Below are positions 1 to 7,500 of a stretch of 64,000 nucleotides of DNA, piece after piece. A program made the translations under genes and the position numbers. The notes beneath the pieces are model-generated. The model worked only from the letters and a program-made list of their open reading frames with translations. It searched no databases and had not been told where the DNA came from. Within the stretch, counting starts at the first letter, position 1. Every line of letters starts with the position of its first letter. Origin of the DNA: Dyadobacter fermentans DSM 18053 (GTDB lineage Bacteria > Bacteroidota > Bacteroidia > Cytophagales > Spirosomataceae); contig NC_013037.1 in assembly GCF_000023125.1 (NCBI RefSeq), forward strand, positions 2,914,001-2,978,000, given 5' to 3'.

Positions 1-123
1 CATTGATTGAAAAATATTCGGGAGGTGGCCGCCAAAAACAGCAAGTCCCTCAAAAGCATCTAATTCGTCGCAATTAACAACAGAAACTACTAAACACCTG
101 TTTCTCGAAAATTCACTGCTGGA
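1..123. other. Left edge of window, no gene assigned
   Basis: No supported coding frame was found in these bases. They lie just downstream of the broken DUF2971 gene on the minus strand and probably belong to the same mobile element, whose left end lies outside the window. Confidence 0.4.
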
Positions 124-450
124 TTATTTGAAAGGCAAGCTCGATATATGTATATCAGGCTTTATACCAAGGTTTCCCAAATGATAATAAAACGCCGATG
201 CCCACTCGTCCGGTTTATGCACTTTCGGCCCAAGAGTTATTTTAATGATGCTAGAACAAATCGGAAATGTTTTTATATAAACTCTTGGCGGATTGAAGCT
301 GGTGTCAACAGATTTCGGAAACATACCTCCACGGATAATGATTCGAACCTCCTGCTCATGCTTATAATCATCAGTTTTAAAAAGATATTTAATCTGATTC
401 AATAACGAATCTAATTCATACATCCTTTGCCCGCGATTCAAGGAATAAAC
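124..450 (-). pseudogene. DUF2971 protein, C-terminal remnant
   Basis: The minus-strand frame encodes a C-terminal part that resembles DUF2971 proteins: a KHEQEVRII stretch (the family's E-x-E-V-R type motif), then a short strand ending in ITLGPKV, and a DIHISSLPFK tail. Family members are usually about 250 residues, and only about 110 are present here. No ATG is available; the frame runs on through TTG at 483 to a stop near 550, but those extra codons are antisense to the traM tail on the other strand. The gene therefore appears to have lost its 5' half at a recombination junction near 445-460. Its function is unknown; DUF2971 genes are common in accessory DNA. Confidence 0.5.
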
Positions 451-606
451 ATTCCAATCATCGACCCATCTCTTGGCGCACAAGCTGCAAGTGCAGGTAT
501 CGAAGCTGCGAAGACATTTCTCGGCCGAAAAACAAAGCTGATCCAGGTTTCAGTGAAAGCCGGCTACAAGGTGCTTCTCAAAGACGCCAACGCCAAATCA
601 ATCTAG
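451..606 (+). pseudogene. traM: Conjugative transposon TraM, C-terminal fragment
   Basis: An open plus frame ending in TAG at 604-606 encodes about 50 residues including GIEAAKTFLGRKTKL and VSVKAGYKVLL, which resemble the C-terminus of Bacteroidetes TraM, a mating-pore component. It lies 28 bp before traN, the normal M-N order. There is no start codon and the upstream sequence changes into the antisense of the DUF2971 remnant, so only the 3' end of the gene is left. The assignment rests on remembered family sequence and on gene order; the fragment is short. Confidence 0.5.
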
Positions 607-634
607 TCTCCATTCATTCTAAGAGTCAATTATC

Positions 635-1474
635 ATGAGAAATTTTCTTTTGAGTCAGCTACTGCTGTGCCTCAGCTTGTCCGGAACAGCCATTTGCCAA
701 GGCGTCGAAACGATCGTTATAAAGGCAATTCCACTTGAAATCACCACCAGCAAAACTACCCACCTTGTATTTCCATACAACATCAAAACGGTGGACAGAG
801 GGAATGGAGAAATTCTTGCGCAAACGGCGGCTGGCTTTGACAACATCCTGCAAGTCAAAGCCGCTATGGCATCTTTCGATACGACCAATCTGACTGTTAT
901 CACAGGTGATGGGACGCTTTATTCGTTTCTAGCGAGCTACTGTCCGAATCCTGTCTCAATCAACATAAGAATCGGCAAATCAATGAACGTTGGCGCTACG
1001 TCAGTAGCAGAACCAAACGAAGCTGAGATTGAGCAGGCGTTGATCCAAGCAAGTCAAAACGATTCCAGTAATGTCAGTATAAAAGACCAATCTTCTCAAG
1101 CAAAATTGGAGCTATCAGGCATTTACATCTGCGGCGATATTTTGCTTTACAAATTGATACTTACCAATAACTCGCCTATCAAATATGATATAGAGACCCT
1201 CAGGTTTTACATCAGGGACAAAAAACGTCCCAAGCGTACAGCGATTCAGGAAAGCTATATCACACCATTCCGCGTGCTGAGTGATACGACCTCAGTCGGC
1301 CCAAGCGCGCAGCACACTTTCGTTTACGCAATACCAAAGATGACCATTCCGGACAAAAAGCTTTTGTCAATCGCGCTCTATGAAAAAAACGGCGGCAGAC
1401 ACCTACGCCTGAAAGTCAGAAACCGTCACATTCTGAAATCCATCCCATTGCAAGTAAGTCCATCAAACCTTTAA
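635..1474 (+). CDS. traN: Conjugative transposon protein TraN (DUF4138)
   Basis: This 279-residue protein has a signal peptide (about residues 1-21, hydrophobic LLLCLSLSG core) and the TraN pattern ITTSKTTHLVFPY-IKTVDRG near residues 36-56, followed by NLTVITGDGTLYSF. TraN is a periplasmic or outer-membrane-associated part of the type IV mating apparatus of Bacteroidetes conjugative elements. Length matches the family. ATG at 635 is used. It sits between the traM remnant and a DUF3945-type gene. The traO, traP and traQ genes that usually follow are not present, so the transfer module here is incomplete or rearranged. Confidence 0.85.
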   Translation: MRNFLLSQLLLCLSLSGTAICQGVETIVIKAIPLEITTSKTTHLVFPYNIKTVDRGNGEILAQTAAGFDNILQVKAAMASFDTTNLTVITGDGTLYSFLASYCPNPVSINIRIGKSMNVGATSVAEPNEAEIEQALIQASQNDSSNVSIKDQSSQAKLELSGIYICGDILLYKLILTNNSPIKYDIETLRFYIRDKKRPKRTAIQESYITPFRVLSDTTSVGPSAQHTFVYAIPKMTIPDKKLLSIALYEKNGGRHLRLKVRNRHILKSIPLQVSPSNL

Positions 1475-1485
1475 ACTTGAAAATC

Positions 1486-2268
1486 ATGAACGAGAAAAAC
1501 TTTGAATACCTAAAAGACCAGGTCAAATATTCCGGCTTTGGCGATGAATTGGAAGCACAGCTCAGGGAGCAGATCAAAAAGCAGCCGTCGGAATTCACTT
1601 TGCAGCACCAAACCACATTTGGCAAAGATGCATTGGATTCATCCCTGCATTTCAAACGGTCGAGTGTAACCGACATGTACTTCTTCAATAGCTACACCGC
1701 AGCACTCAAACAGGAACAAGCAGCTGAAAACTTGAAGCAAACCTTTTATATCGGCCGGGATAATAATGTCACCTTGAAGGAAGGATACAACCTAATGAAT
1801 GGACGTGCGGTAAACAAAGACCTTACCAATAAAGAGGGAAAAATCTATAATGCCTGGCTGCAAATGGATTTCAAGCAGACAGACAACGCAGGGAATTTCA
1901 AGCTAAAACAGTTTCACCAAAACTACGGCTTCGATCTGGAAAAGGAACTGGGTAAGCTCTCAATCAAGGAGATGGGGAACGCTCAAGACAAGTCGCGAGT
2001 CATTGAGTCGCTGCAAAAAGGGAACCGGCAAGTTGTAACTATTTCCGAAAATGGCAACGAGCAGAAACGCTACATTGAGGCCAATCCGCAATTTAAATCT
2101 GTGACTGTTTATGATGCTAACCAGCATCGCATGCAGAATAAGCAGTCACAAAATGTTTCAAAGTCTAAACAGCAAGAACAGTCTGCCGCGCCGGACGTCG
2201 ATGGAGAAAAAGGCCGAAAGCAAGAGCGGAAGCAGAAGAAGGACAAAGGTATGTCAATCAGCGGATAA
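1486..2268 (+). CDS. DUF3945/DUF4099-type mobile element protein
   Basis: This 260-residue soluble protein begins MNEKNFEYLKDQVKY and contains FYIGRDNNVTLKEGYNLMNG and GRAVNKDLTNKEG near the middle, a signature I associate with DUF4099/DUF3945 proteins carried by Bacteroidetes plasmids and conjugative transposons. The C-terminal 50 residues are Gln/Lys/Glu-rich and likely disordered. ATG at 1486 is preferred over the in-frame TTG at 1477. It begins 11 bp after traN and ends 3 bp before the next gene, consistent with one transcript. The biochemical role is unknown; in longer homologues this region is found with DNA-processing domains. Confidence 0.7.
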   Translation: MNEKNFEYLKDQVKYSGFGDELEAQLREQIKKQPSEFTLQHQTTFGKDALDSSLHFKRSSVTDMYFFNSYTAALKQEQAAENLKQTFYIGRDNNVTLKEGYNLMNGRAVNKDLTNKEGKIYNAWLQMDFKQTDNAGNFKLKQFHQNYGFDLEKELGKLSIKEMGNAQDKSRVIESLQKGNRQVVTISENGNEQKRYIEANPQFKSVTVYDANQHRMQNKQSQNVSKSKQQEQSAAPDVDGEKGRKQERKQKKDKGMSISG

Positions 2269-2271
2269 GCT

Positions 2272-2562
2272 ATGGATATCACAAACCACCTTGACAGGTT
2301 CTTCGCCGGGATCAGTGTCGACGCCAGGATAAGTGTTACCCATATCAGCGTCTTCACTGCGATCTTGCAAACCGCTGGTAGACTCGGCAGCAGTACGCTT
2401 TCCATGTTCGGGTTTGAGCTGATGCAATTAGCAAAAATTTCCAGCGGCAAGACCTATTACCGGACAGTCCGGGAACTGAGCGAATTTGGCTACATCGTTT
2501 ATGAACCGTCTTTCAAGAAGAACCGGCCCAGCACCATCACATTGCCTGAGCAATCAGTCTAA
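2272..2562 (+). CDS. Small winged-helix-like mobile element protein A
   Basis: The 96-residue product has no signal peptide. Its second half, SGKTYYRTVRELSEFGYIVYEPSF, looks like a winged-helix recognition segment and wing: a helix, then a G-Y-I-x-Y strand and PSF turn. The same pattern occurs in the protein at 2847-3125 (TYHKYLKELEVLGYIHYQPSF), so the two appear paralogous. It starts 3 bp after the DUF3945-type gene. A role in element replication control or excision control is possible but is inference. Confidence 0.6.
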   Translation: MDITNHLDRFFAGISVDARISVTHISVFTAILQTAGRLGSSTLSMFGFELMQLAKISSGKTYYRTVRELSEFGYIVYEPSFKKNRPSTITLPEQSV

Positions 2563-2574
2563 ATCTGTACAGAA

Positions 2575-2847
2575 ATGAATATTGAAGTCATCACCAAAGA
2601 GGATTTGCAGGTACTAAAAAGGGAGCTTTTGGAAGATTTAAAACAGATTCTCAAAGCTACCCAGACAAAGCCACATCAATGGCTCAAAAGTGCCGACGTG
2701 CGTAAAATGCTTAATATTTCGGCGGGTACACTTCAAAACCTGCGAATTACCGGCCATTTGAAACCCAACAAGATCGGAGGATCATTTTACTACGCACTCG
2801 GGGATATTGAGAACCTCTTGCTCCCCGAAACAAAACGAAAGAAATAA
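2575..2847 (+). CDS. Helix-turn-helix (HTH_17/MerR-like) protein
   Basis: This 90-residue protein has a charged N-terminal helix (residues 5-32) and then an HTH_17-type domain: WLKSADVRKMLNISAGTLQ, LRITGHLKPNKIGGSFYY and a final D-I-E-N-L-L helix. This is the layout of the excisionase-like or MerR-like DNA-binding proteins common on Bacteroidetes mobile elements. Its TAA stop overlaps the ATG of the next gene by one base (TAATG), so the two are translationally linked. It lies between two paralogous winged-helix-like genes. A role in controlling excision or transfer genes is likely from family context but is not shown. Confidence 0.7.
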   Translation: MNIEVITKEDLQVLKRELLEDLKQILKATQTKPHQWLKSADVRKMLNISAGTLQNLRITGHLKPNKIGGSFYYALGDIENLLLPETKRKK

Positions 2848-3125
2848 TGGAAAGATCTATTTCAAAATATCTCACGAAGATCCTGAAAGACAACGGGGTG
2901 AAAGTCTGGCACGTGGGGACTTACCTGGCATTGGTGCTGATCTGGGACAGGAACCGAAAGTCTAGTCCATTTCAGGTTACCCGCAAATTGATCATGCAAC
3001 TGGCAATGACACGAAGTTCGGCAACCTATCACAAATATCTTAAAGAGTTAGAGGTACTGGGCTACATTCATTATCAGCCGTCCTTTCACCCCAAACAAGG
3101 TAGCAAGGTGTGGCTGCTAGACTGA
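2847..3125 (+). CDS. Small winged-helix-like mobile element protein B
   Basis: The 92-residue product shares with the 2272-2562 protein the layout T-Y-x-x-x-x-x-E-L-x-x-x-G-Y-I-x-Y-x-PSF followed by a short basic wing and a final W-L-L strand. The first half contains KILKDNGVKVWHVGTYLALV, a helical region. The ATG overlaps the stop of the HTH_17 gene, so it is the third gene of a tight cluster. It may bind DNA together with its paralogue and the HTH protein; no enzymatic motif is visible. Confidence 0.6.
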   Translation: MERSISKYLTKILKDNGVKVWHVGTYLALVLIWDRNRKSSPFQVTRKLIMQLAMTRSSATYHKYLKELEVLGYIHYQPSFHPKQGSKVWLLD

Positions 3126-3217
3126 GCATAAATTCTGTGCAAGCCTGTATCAGATCTGGAATCGCGTAGCTGACAAATTTACCTTGTAGCGAAATCTGAA
3201 CCAAACTTTAATTTGAT

Positions 3218-3469
3218 ATGATCTTGGCTTTCAACATCACCTCGGTAATGATGTATGGTTTTGTTCTCCTCGCGACCGGGATCGCTATCCGGTTTGTTGT
3301 AAACAGGCGAAGGTTCAACCGGCGGGGAATTGGCGGCGCTCAATTCTATGACAGCTATTGGAGCTCCGTCCTTATATCAACCTTGGAAGGTTTATCAATG
3401 CTCGCTTCCGCAGGGTGTATTGTGGTAGGGCTTTTGCTATTTTTCATTGAGCTTTTCAACAGCCATTGA
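3218..3469 (+). CDS. Small membrane protein
   Basis: This 83-residue protein has two hydrophobic segments (about residues 8-27 and 52-78) separated by an Arg-rich loop (VNRRRFNRRGIGG). The arrangement resembles small Bacteroidetes membrane proteins sometimes labelled, without good evidence, as transporter subunits. ATG at 3218 is used. It stands 92 bp after the regulatory gene cluster and just before a perfect inverted repeat that probably ends transcription. Function is unknown. Confidence 0.55.
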   Translation: MILAFNITSVMMYGFVLLATGIAIRFVVNRRRFNRRGIGGAQFYDSYWSSVLISTLEGLSMLASAGCIVVGLLLFFIELFNSH

Positions 3470-3480
3470 TTTCATAATTC

Positions 3481-3546
3481 CTCAAAAAAATCCGCCTTCG
3501 GGCCGGAGCTGGTCAAAGCTTCGGCCCGAAGGCGGATTTTTTTGAG
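3481..3546. terminator. Perfect 25-bp inverted repeat, bidirectional terminator
   Basis: Arms 3481-3505 and 3522-3546 are exact reverse complements with a 16-base loop. The GC-rich core (TCCGCCTTCGGGCCG) is followed on both strands by a run of seven T. It lies between convergent genes, so it should end transcripts from both sides. Confidence 0.85.
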
Positions 3547-3550
3547 CAAA

Positions 3551-3934
3551 TCAATTAGTGGATTTTAGCGCCCACCAAACCAGTACAGGCTGGAAAAATA
3601 AACGAGCGAAACGCTTTTGATCTGTATCCAGACCGAATGCATCCCGGTGCTCGGTGTATTGGGCGATATTACCGGGGAAGATCGCAGTGAAAAATGAAGC
3701 AGCTACTTTGCCAACCGTTTCACGGTACTTTTTCGGGGCTGCCACCAGCGCGGCACCCATGCCAATCTCTACCAACCCGGAATAGACAACCGTATCATCC
3801 TTTTTTAACGGTACAAAGTCCGGTACCTGCGCTTGAAATTCCTTCCGTGCAAAAGTTAAGTGGCTGATGCCCGCGTAAATCAATCCCGCACCTAGCAGGA
3901 GCCGTCCCGCTGTTTTGATATTATCCTCGTTCAT
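3551..3934 (-). CDS. DoxX-like membrane protein
   Basis: From ATG at 3934 the product has 127 residues with about four hydrophobic segments, including GRLLLGAGLIYAGISHL near the start and VYSGLVEIGMGAALV in the middle. The order of helices and the FPGNIAQYTEHRDAFGL segment resemble DoxX/DoxD-like proteins, which are small inner-membrane proteins of unclear biochemical role. A longer frame reaching 4054 overlaps the end of the DUF932 gene and is rejected in favour of the internal ATG. It lies downstream of the DUF932 gene but behind a hairpin, so it may have its own promoter. Confidence 0.65.
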   Translation of the reverse strand: MNEDNIKTAGRLLLGAGLIYAGISHLTFARKEFQAQVPDFVPLKKDDTVVYSGLVEIGMGAALVAAPKKYRETVGKVAASFFTAIFPGNIAQYTEHRDAFGLDTDQKRFARLFFQPVLVWWALKSTN

Positions 3935-3972
3935 AGTTGTCGATGTTTTCAAGCCATCCGAAAAGAACCATA

Positions 3973-3994
3973 CCCGCCCCGCTGACGGGGCGGG
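3973..3994. terminator. GC-rich hairpin after DUF932 gene
   Basis: Arms CCCGCCCCG (3973-3981) and CGGGGCGGG (3986-3994) enclose a 4-base loop. On the minus strand it follows the DUF932 stop codon and is followed by a T-rich stretch, so it may act as a terminator or attenuator before the DoxX-like gene. Confidence 0.5.
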
Positions 3995-4005
3995 CGAAAA
4001 TTTGG

Positions 4006-5058
4006 TCAATTCAGGCTTAGGCAATCTATACCATGCAAGGCAAAATCCGCACAAAGGTTAAAAGCAGCTTGCCCGCGAAGCTGCGCTGTACCGCCCAATA
4101 CAATCGATTTCAATTTTGATTCATCGTCAGCAAACTTGCGTACGTGTTGGAAATAGCCTGTTATGGCATTGTATGCACCGAAAACGGTCCCCATGGTGGT
4201 TGGCATCTGCTGCGTCGGATTGCTTAATGCATATTCATATACATCTTCAACAATGTTAACAAACTGGGTGGATAGGGCGTTGGCTTTGCCGTCACGAACA
4301 TTTGCCAATACCTCCTTATTGGGAGCCATTGCAATTTCAATCAATTTTTTAAGCTGCGGATCTGTGATTGGCTTCTTCGCCCATTGATTGAAGATTTCGC
4401 CAACCTCATCGCTGAACCGGTTAGCTATCCCCATTACTTTGTGGGCGGAGCGGAGCCGTTCCGAGGCATTGCTCGTATGACGAATTTTAACAACATTGGT
4501 CATATTTTTCATTGCAGCGTTGAGAGTGTTAGCACAAACAATCCTAATCGGGGTGAATGCTGCTGTGATACTACCGCTTCCATCATGCGAGGTTGTGAGG
4601 AAAAGATACTTTTCGATCAAATCATCGGATCCAACGTGAATATAACCGGGCATTTTAGCTGTGATAAATATCCGCTCACCTTTGCCTAGTGCTCCGGCAG
4701 TTTCGTATAAAATTCCATCCCCCCCGACTATACTATCAAAGAAAGTGAACGCGTCGCGATTCTGTACAATTTGGTATTCCCGCCCAACCACTCCCAGGAC
4801 AGCCTTTGTATCTGTGCGCATCGTTGCGAAGTATCCGCCAACCGGAACAGTTTGCTGTGCCTCCACGTTTCCTGCATTGCAAAGACTGGCCAGAAGTGGC
4901 ACTTTATCAACTTGATAATCAAGCCCTGCAAACGCGATCGCTTCGCTACTTGTCGGATACTGCTCGACGATTTGGCCTAGTCCGTGCCACGCTTTTTCTT
5001 TTACTGAGAAGAAAGAGAAGTTACCAGTGCTTTCGTTGAAATTCAGATTGTGAGCCAT
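4006..5058 (-). CDS. DUF932 phage/plasmid-like protein
   Basis: This 350-residue protein starts MAHNLNFNESTG and has the usual features of the DUF932 (phage/plasmid-like TIGR03299) family: KEKAWHGLGQ near residue 20, VGREYQIVQN near residue 90, and TPIRIVCANTLNAA near residue 170. Length is normal for the family. These proteins are found on plasmids, phages and conjugative elements; their role is not settled. It is cytoplasmic (no signal peptide). It is encoded on the same strand as the integrase and fits cargo of this element. Confidence 0.85.
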   Translation of the reverse strand: MAHNLNFNESTGNFSFFSVKEKAWHGLGQIVEQYPTSSEAIAFAGLDYQVDKVPLLASLCNAGNVEAQQTVPVGGYFATMRTDTKAVLGVVGREYQIVQNRDAFTFFDSIVGGDGILYETAGALGKGERIFITAKMPGYIHVGSDDLIEKYLFLTTSHDGSGSITAAFTPIRIVCANTLNAAMKNMTNVVKIRHTSNASERLRSAHKVMGIANRFSDEVGEIFNQWAKKPITDPQLKKLIEIAMAPNKEVLANVRDGKANALSTQFVNIVEDVYEYALSNPTQQMPTTMGTVFGAYNAITGYFQHVRKFADDESKLKSIVLGGTAQLRGQAAFNLCADFALHGIDCLSLN

Positions 5059-5248
5059 GATTTTGACATGTTAGAAGTTAGAAAATCGTTTTCTTTCTTC
5101 CTCTCGCTCCCTGAAAATGAATGTTTGACAAAGAAAAAGCGAGAAAAAGAAAGCCCTTCTAACAGTGGCCCTCAACAGCCAAAAGGAAACGGAATAAGTG
5201 CCCGGACGGGCTGGCAGCTTAAATTTTTGAAGTTGATCTCGATAGAGA

Positions 5249-5282
5249 AAGCCGCCATTATGCCGTAAGCTTTTGGCGGCTT
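5249..5282. terminator. Hairpin between integrase and DUF932 genes
   Basis: Arms AAGCCGCCA (5249-5257) and TGGCGGCTT (5274-5282) are exact complements with a 16-base loop. The T-run is weak on both strands. It lies 58 bp past the integrase stop codon on the minus strand and could end that transcript. Confidence 0.4.
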
Positions 5283-5340
5283 CTAACAATCCTGAAAACT
5301 AGGGCCACTTATTTAGCTGCCCTTTTGCCGAGTTTGTTTG

Positions 5341-6588
5341 TCAAATGTTGAATTCTTTTGGAACCCTACTCTTCTTTGCCAATACAGCACCCAATGCCTT
5401 CATATCTTCACCGACCTTTTTATCAATCACCTTCGCGTAATGCTGAGTTGTGCGGATATTCTTGTGACCCAGCACTTTAGATACACTTTCAATCGCTACT
5501 CCATTCGCCAGAGTAACTGTTGTCGCGAAGGTGTGGCGGGCAAGGTGAAATGTGATATTTCTATCGATATGGCACAAATCCCCAATCTCTTTTAAATATG
5601 AATTCATTTTCTGATTAGATAATACGGGTAGCAACTGATCCGCAACGGCGCATTGAGCGTGGTCTTTATACTTATCAAGGATTTTAGCGGCCGAATCGAG
5701 AAGCGGGATTCGTGATGCCGTGTCTGTTTTCTGCCGCTTTAGTGTTATCCATCGATTTTTGTCAACCCCTAGTATGACCTCGCTTCGTTTAAGTTTGTAT
5801 ACATCTGCATAAGAAAGCCCAGTGTAACAACAGAACACAAAGATGTCTCTCACCTGATCCAAGCGTGTAGTTGGCATCTTCTTCGACATAATTGAAAATA
5901 ATTCTGCCTCAGAAAGGACCTCACGATCCACATCATGCTTACCCAATTTAAACGATACAAATGGGTCTCTAGGAAGCCAGCCGCGTTTAACGCAGGACAA
6001 AACAATTTTTTTGAAATTTGCCAGATATTTCATGGTTGTATTATGGTTACAACCCCGTTGACTTTTCAACCAAAACTCATAATCCGCTATGAAGTCAAAA
6101 TCAAGCTGGGTGATTTCCAAATCATCACATTGATACTTCCAACGGATAAACGCTCGCGAATGAAGAAGCGAAGTCTCATATCGGATGTATGTATTTTTCG
6201 AAAATTCTTTTCCGATCAAAGCACGTACCCTATCGTTGTGTTGCTGGAACAACTGTAAAACCATCCTCTTCTCTTCTACGGAACCGCTGAGCTCTGCCTT
6301 TATTTGCTTACAGGTTATTGTACCACCCCTCGTAGCCAGCTCACGATAGATTTCATAAACCTTACCTTGAAGTATATCAAGATACGCGTTCAGCTTTTTA
6401 ATCTCCTCTTTGTTCCCGGATGCCCGTCCCGATGAAGAGTTCCAACGAGCTGGTTCGCACTCCGACTTCACAGCGATCTCAGCCCGCTTTCCGTCGATGG
6501 TAATTCGCATGTATACTGGCAACTTTCCTTTTGTTTGCCCAGTTCTCTTTTTAAGGTAAAAGAGTAAACCAAAACTTTTTGTCAACAT
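5341..6588 (-). CDS. Tyrosine recombinase/integrase of conjugative element
   Basis: This 415-residue integrase has an arm-binding region (about 1-100), a SAM-like core-binding domain (about 105-205) and a catalytic domain (about 220-400). Visible active-site residues are K287, H348 and R351 (HLARH), H375 (LGHKN) and nucleophile Y384 (TTQHYAKV). Where most tyrosine recombinases have the first catalytic Arg (YTGLR), this one has Ser259 (YTGLSYAD); the CTnDOT integrase IntDOT is known to carry Ser here too. Arg285 lies close to K287. The gene starts 245 bp from the 3' end of ssrA, a classic integration site, so it probably catalyses integration and excision of the element that fills the left of the window. 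Confidence 0.9.
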   Translation of the reverse strand: MLTKSFGLLFYLKKRTGQTKGKLPVYMRITIDGKRAEIAVKSECEPARWNSSSGRASGNKEEIKKLNAYLDILQGKVYEIYRELATRGGTITCKQIKAELSGSVEEKRMVLQLFQQHNDRVRALIGKEFSKNTYIRYETSLLHSRAFIRWKYQCDDLEITQLDFDFIADYEFWLKSQRGCNHNTTMKYLANFKKIVLSCVKRGWLPRDPFVSFKLGKHDVDREVLSEAELFSIMSKKMPTTRLDQVRDIFVFCCYTGLSYADVYKLKRSEVILGVDKNRWITLKRQKTDTASRIPLLDSAAKILDKYKDHAQCAVADQLLPVLSNQKMNSYLKEIGDLCHIDRNITFHLARHTFATTVTLANGVAIESVSKVLGHKNIRTTQHYAKVIDKKVGEDMKALGAVLAKKSRVPKEFNI

Positions 6589-6779
6589 ACCATTCTTGAT
6601 TAAGTGGTAAAGAAACTTTCTCTGTCGACTAAAATCAAGATGCTCACGACGTGAACAGGCTATGAATCAGACCGTTACTACCGATGTGGTGAGCTAATTA
6701 TTAACGTCAAATTTGCTCACCGAAACGCTCACCCAAACTTTGAGAATTTTTGAAAGTTTTGGTACGGCCGAATAATGAA

Positions 6780-6812
6780 AAAAGTCTGCAAATCAACGAT
6801 TTACAGACTTTT
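6780..6812 (-). terminator. Terminator downstream of ssrA
   Basis: Arms 6780-6794 and 6798-6812 form a 15-bp stem with one G:U-type mismatch and a 3-base loop. On the minus strand the stem is followed by six T, which fits an intrinsic terminator for tmRNA. If the element did insert at the ssrA end, this terminator was supplied by the element. Confidence 0.7.
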
Positions 6813-6833
6813 GATAGCTTTTACAATTGCTTT

Positions 6834-7205
6834 TGGTGGAGATGGAGGGAGTCGAACCCTCGTCCAGAACAGGGAAAACCTGCGCCTTCTACATGCTTAT
6901 CCGTGATTCGGTTTTCGAGCCTGACAAGGTTCCCGGCGGACCTGCGTCATAGCCTTAGATACTAGGGTCTCGTTGGTTTTACGCATCAATATACCAACCA
7001 GCGCTGCGGTTCGACACCTCTGAACCCACCCGGCAGCACGTGAGGTGGAGAGATGATGGCATTTGCTTAATCCTCCGGATTAGGCAGCCATGGCGTAAGT
7101 AGATTCGCCAGTTATTGTTTGAGAATATTATTTCCGGGAGGTACTCTCAACTCCCGACATGCTTACACACAAGCCCTCAGCCCGCTGTCAAAACCGGTCA
7201 CCCCC
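6834..7205 (-). ncRNA. ssrA: tmRNA (ssrA)
   Basis: On the minus strand the 5' end GGGGGUG pairs with CAUCUCC before the encoded CCA (6834-6836), giving the tRNA-like acceptor stem; the T-arm GGUUCGACUCC is intact. The tag reading frame is at 7080-7109: resume codon GGC, then peptide GESTYAMAA and TAA stop, typical of Bacteroidota tags. tmRNA with SmpB rescues stalled ribosomes and marks the peptide for proteolysis. It is a one-piece tmRNA of about 372 nt. Its 3' end abuts the integrase-bearing element and is the probable attachment site. Confidence 0.95.
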
Positions 7206-7500
7206 ATTTTGTTGGTAGTGCAGCCTCAAACAAAGCCAAAGTTTGATTGCTAAAAACTTACAATTTTAAAACCCAGAAAGTTCAAAGCATTTAAAAAAAC
7301 AGAATCTCATTAAAAGTAAATCACTGGCAAACAATCCATTGCAGGAGAATAAATTTTCAGCCACTCCCCATCCACTCATTCCCCGTTCCACGGCGGCTCA
7401 TTCACCCATTCACTCATTCACTCATTCACTCATTCAATCATTCAATCATTCAATCATTCAATCATTCAATCATTCCGCGTTCCACCGCGGCTCATTGCCC
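7206..7500. repeat. Intergenic gap with 8-bp tandem repeat array
   Basis: The gap between ssrA and the TonB receptor gene has an AT-rich part (7206-7340) that should hold the ssrA promoter, although no clear consensus was seen. Bases 7399-7475 are an array of 8-bp units, first CATTCACT (about three copies) and then CATTCAAT (about five copies). Near-identical 20-base flanks (7383-7402 and 7477-7496; two differences) contain GTTCCAC-GCGGCTCATT. A similar array lies at 26359-26454. Confidence 0.8.

Noticed and set aside
6750..6965. Plus-strand frame with a WWRWRESNPRP start
   Set aside because: It is antisense to the conserved tRNA-like end of tmRNA; this peptide is a well-known false gene created by RNA gene ends.
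7399..7475. Possible CRISPR array
   Set aside because: The repeat unit is 8 bp with no spacers, and no cas genes are in the window.
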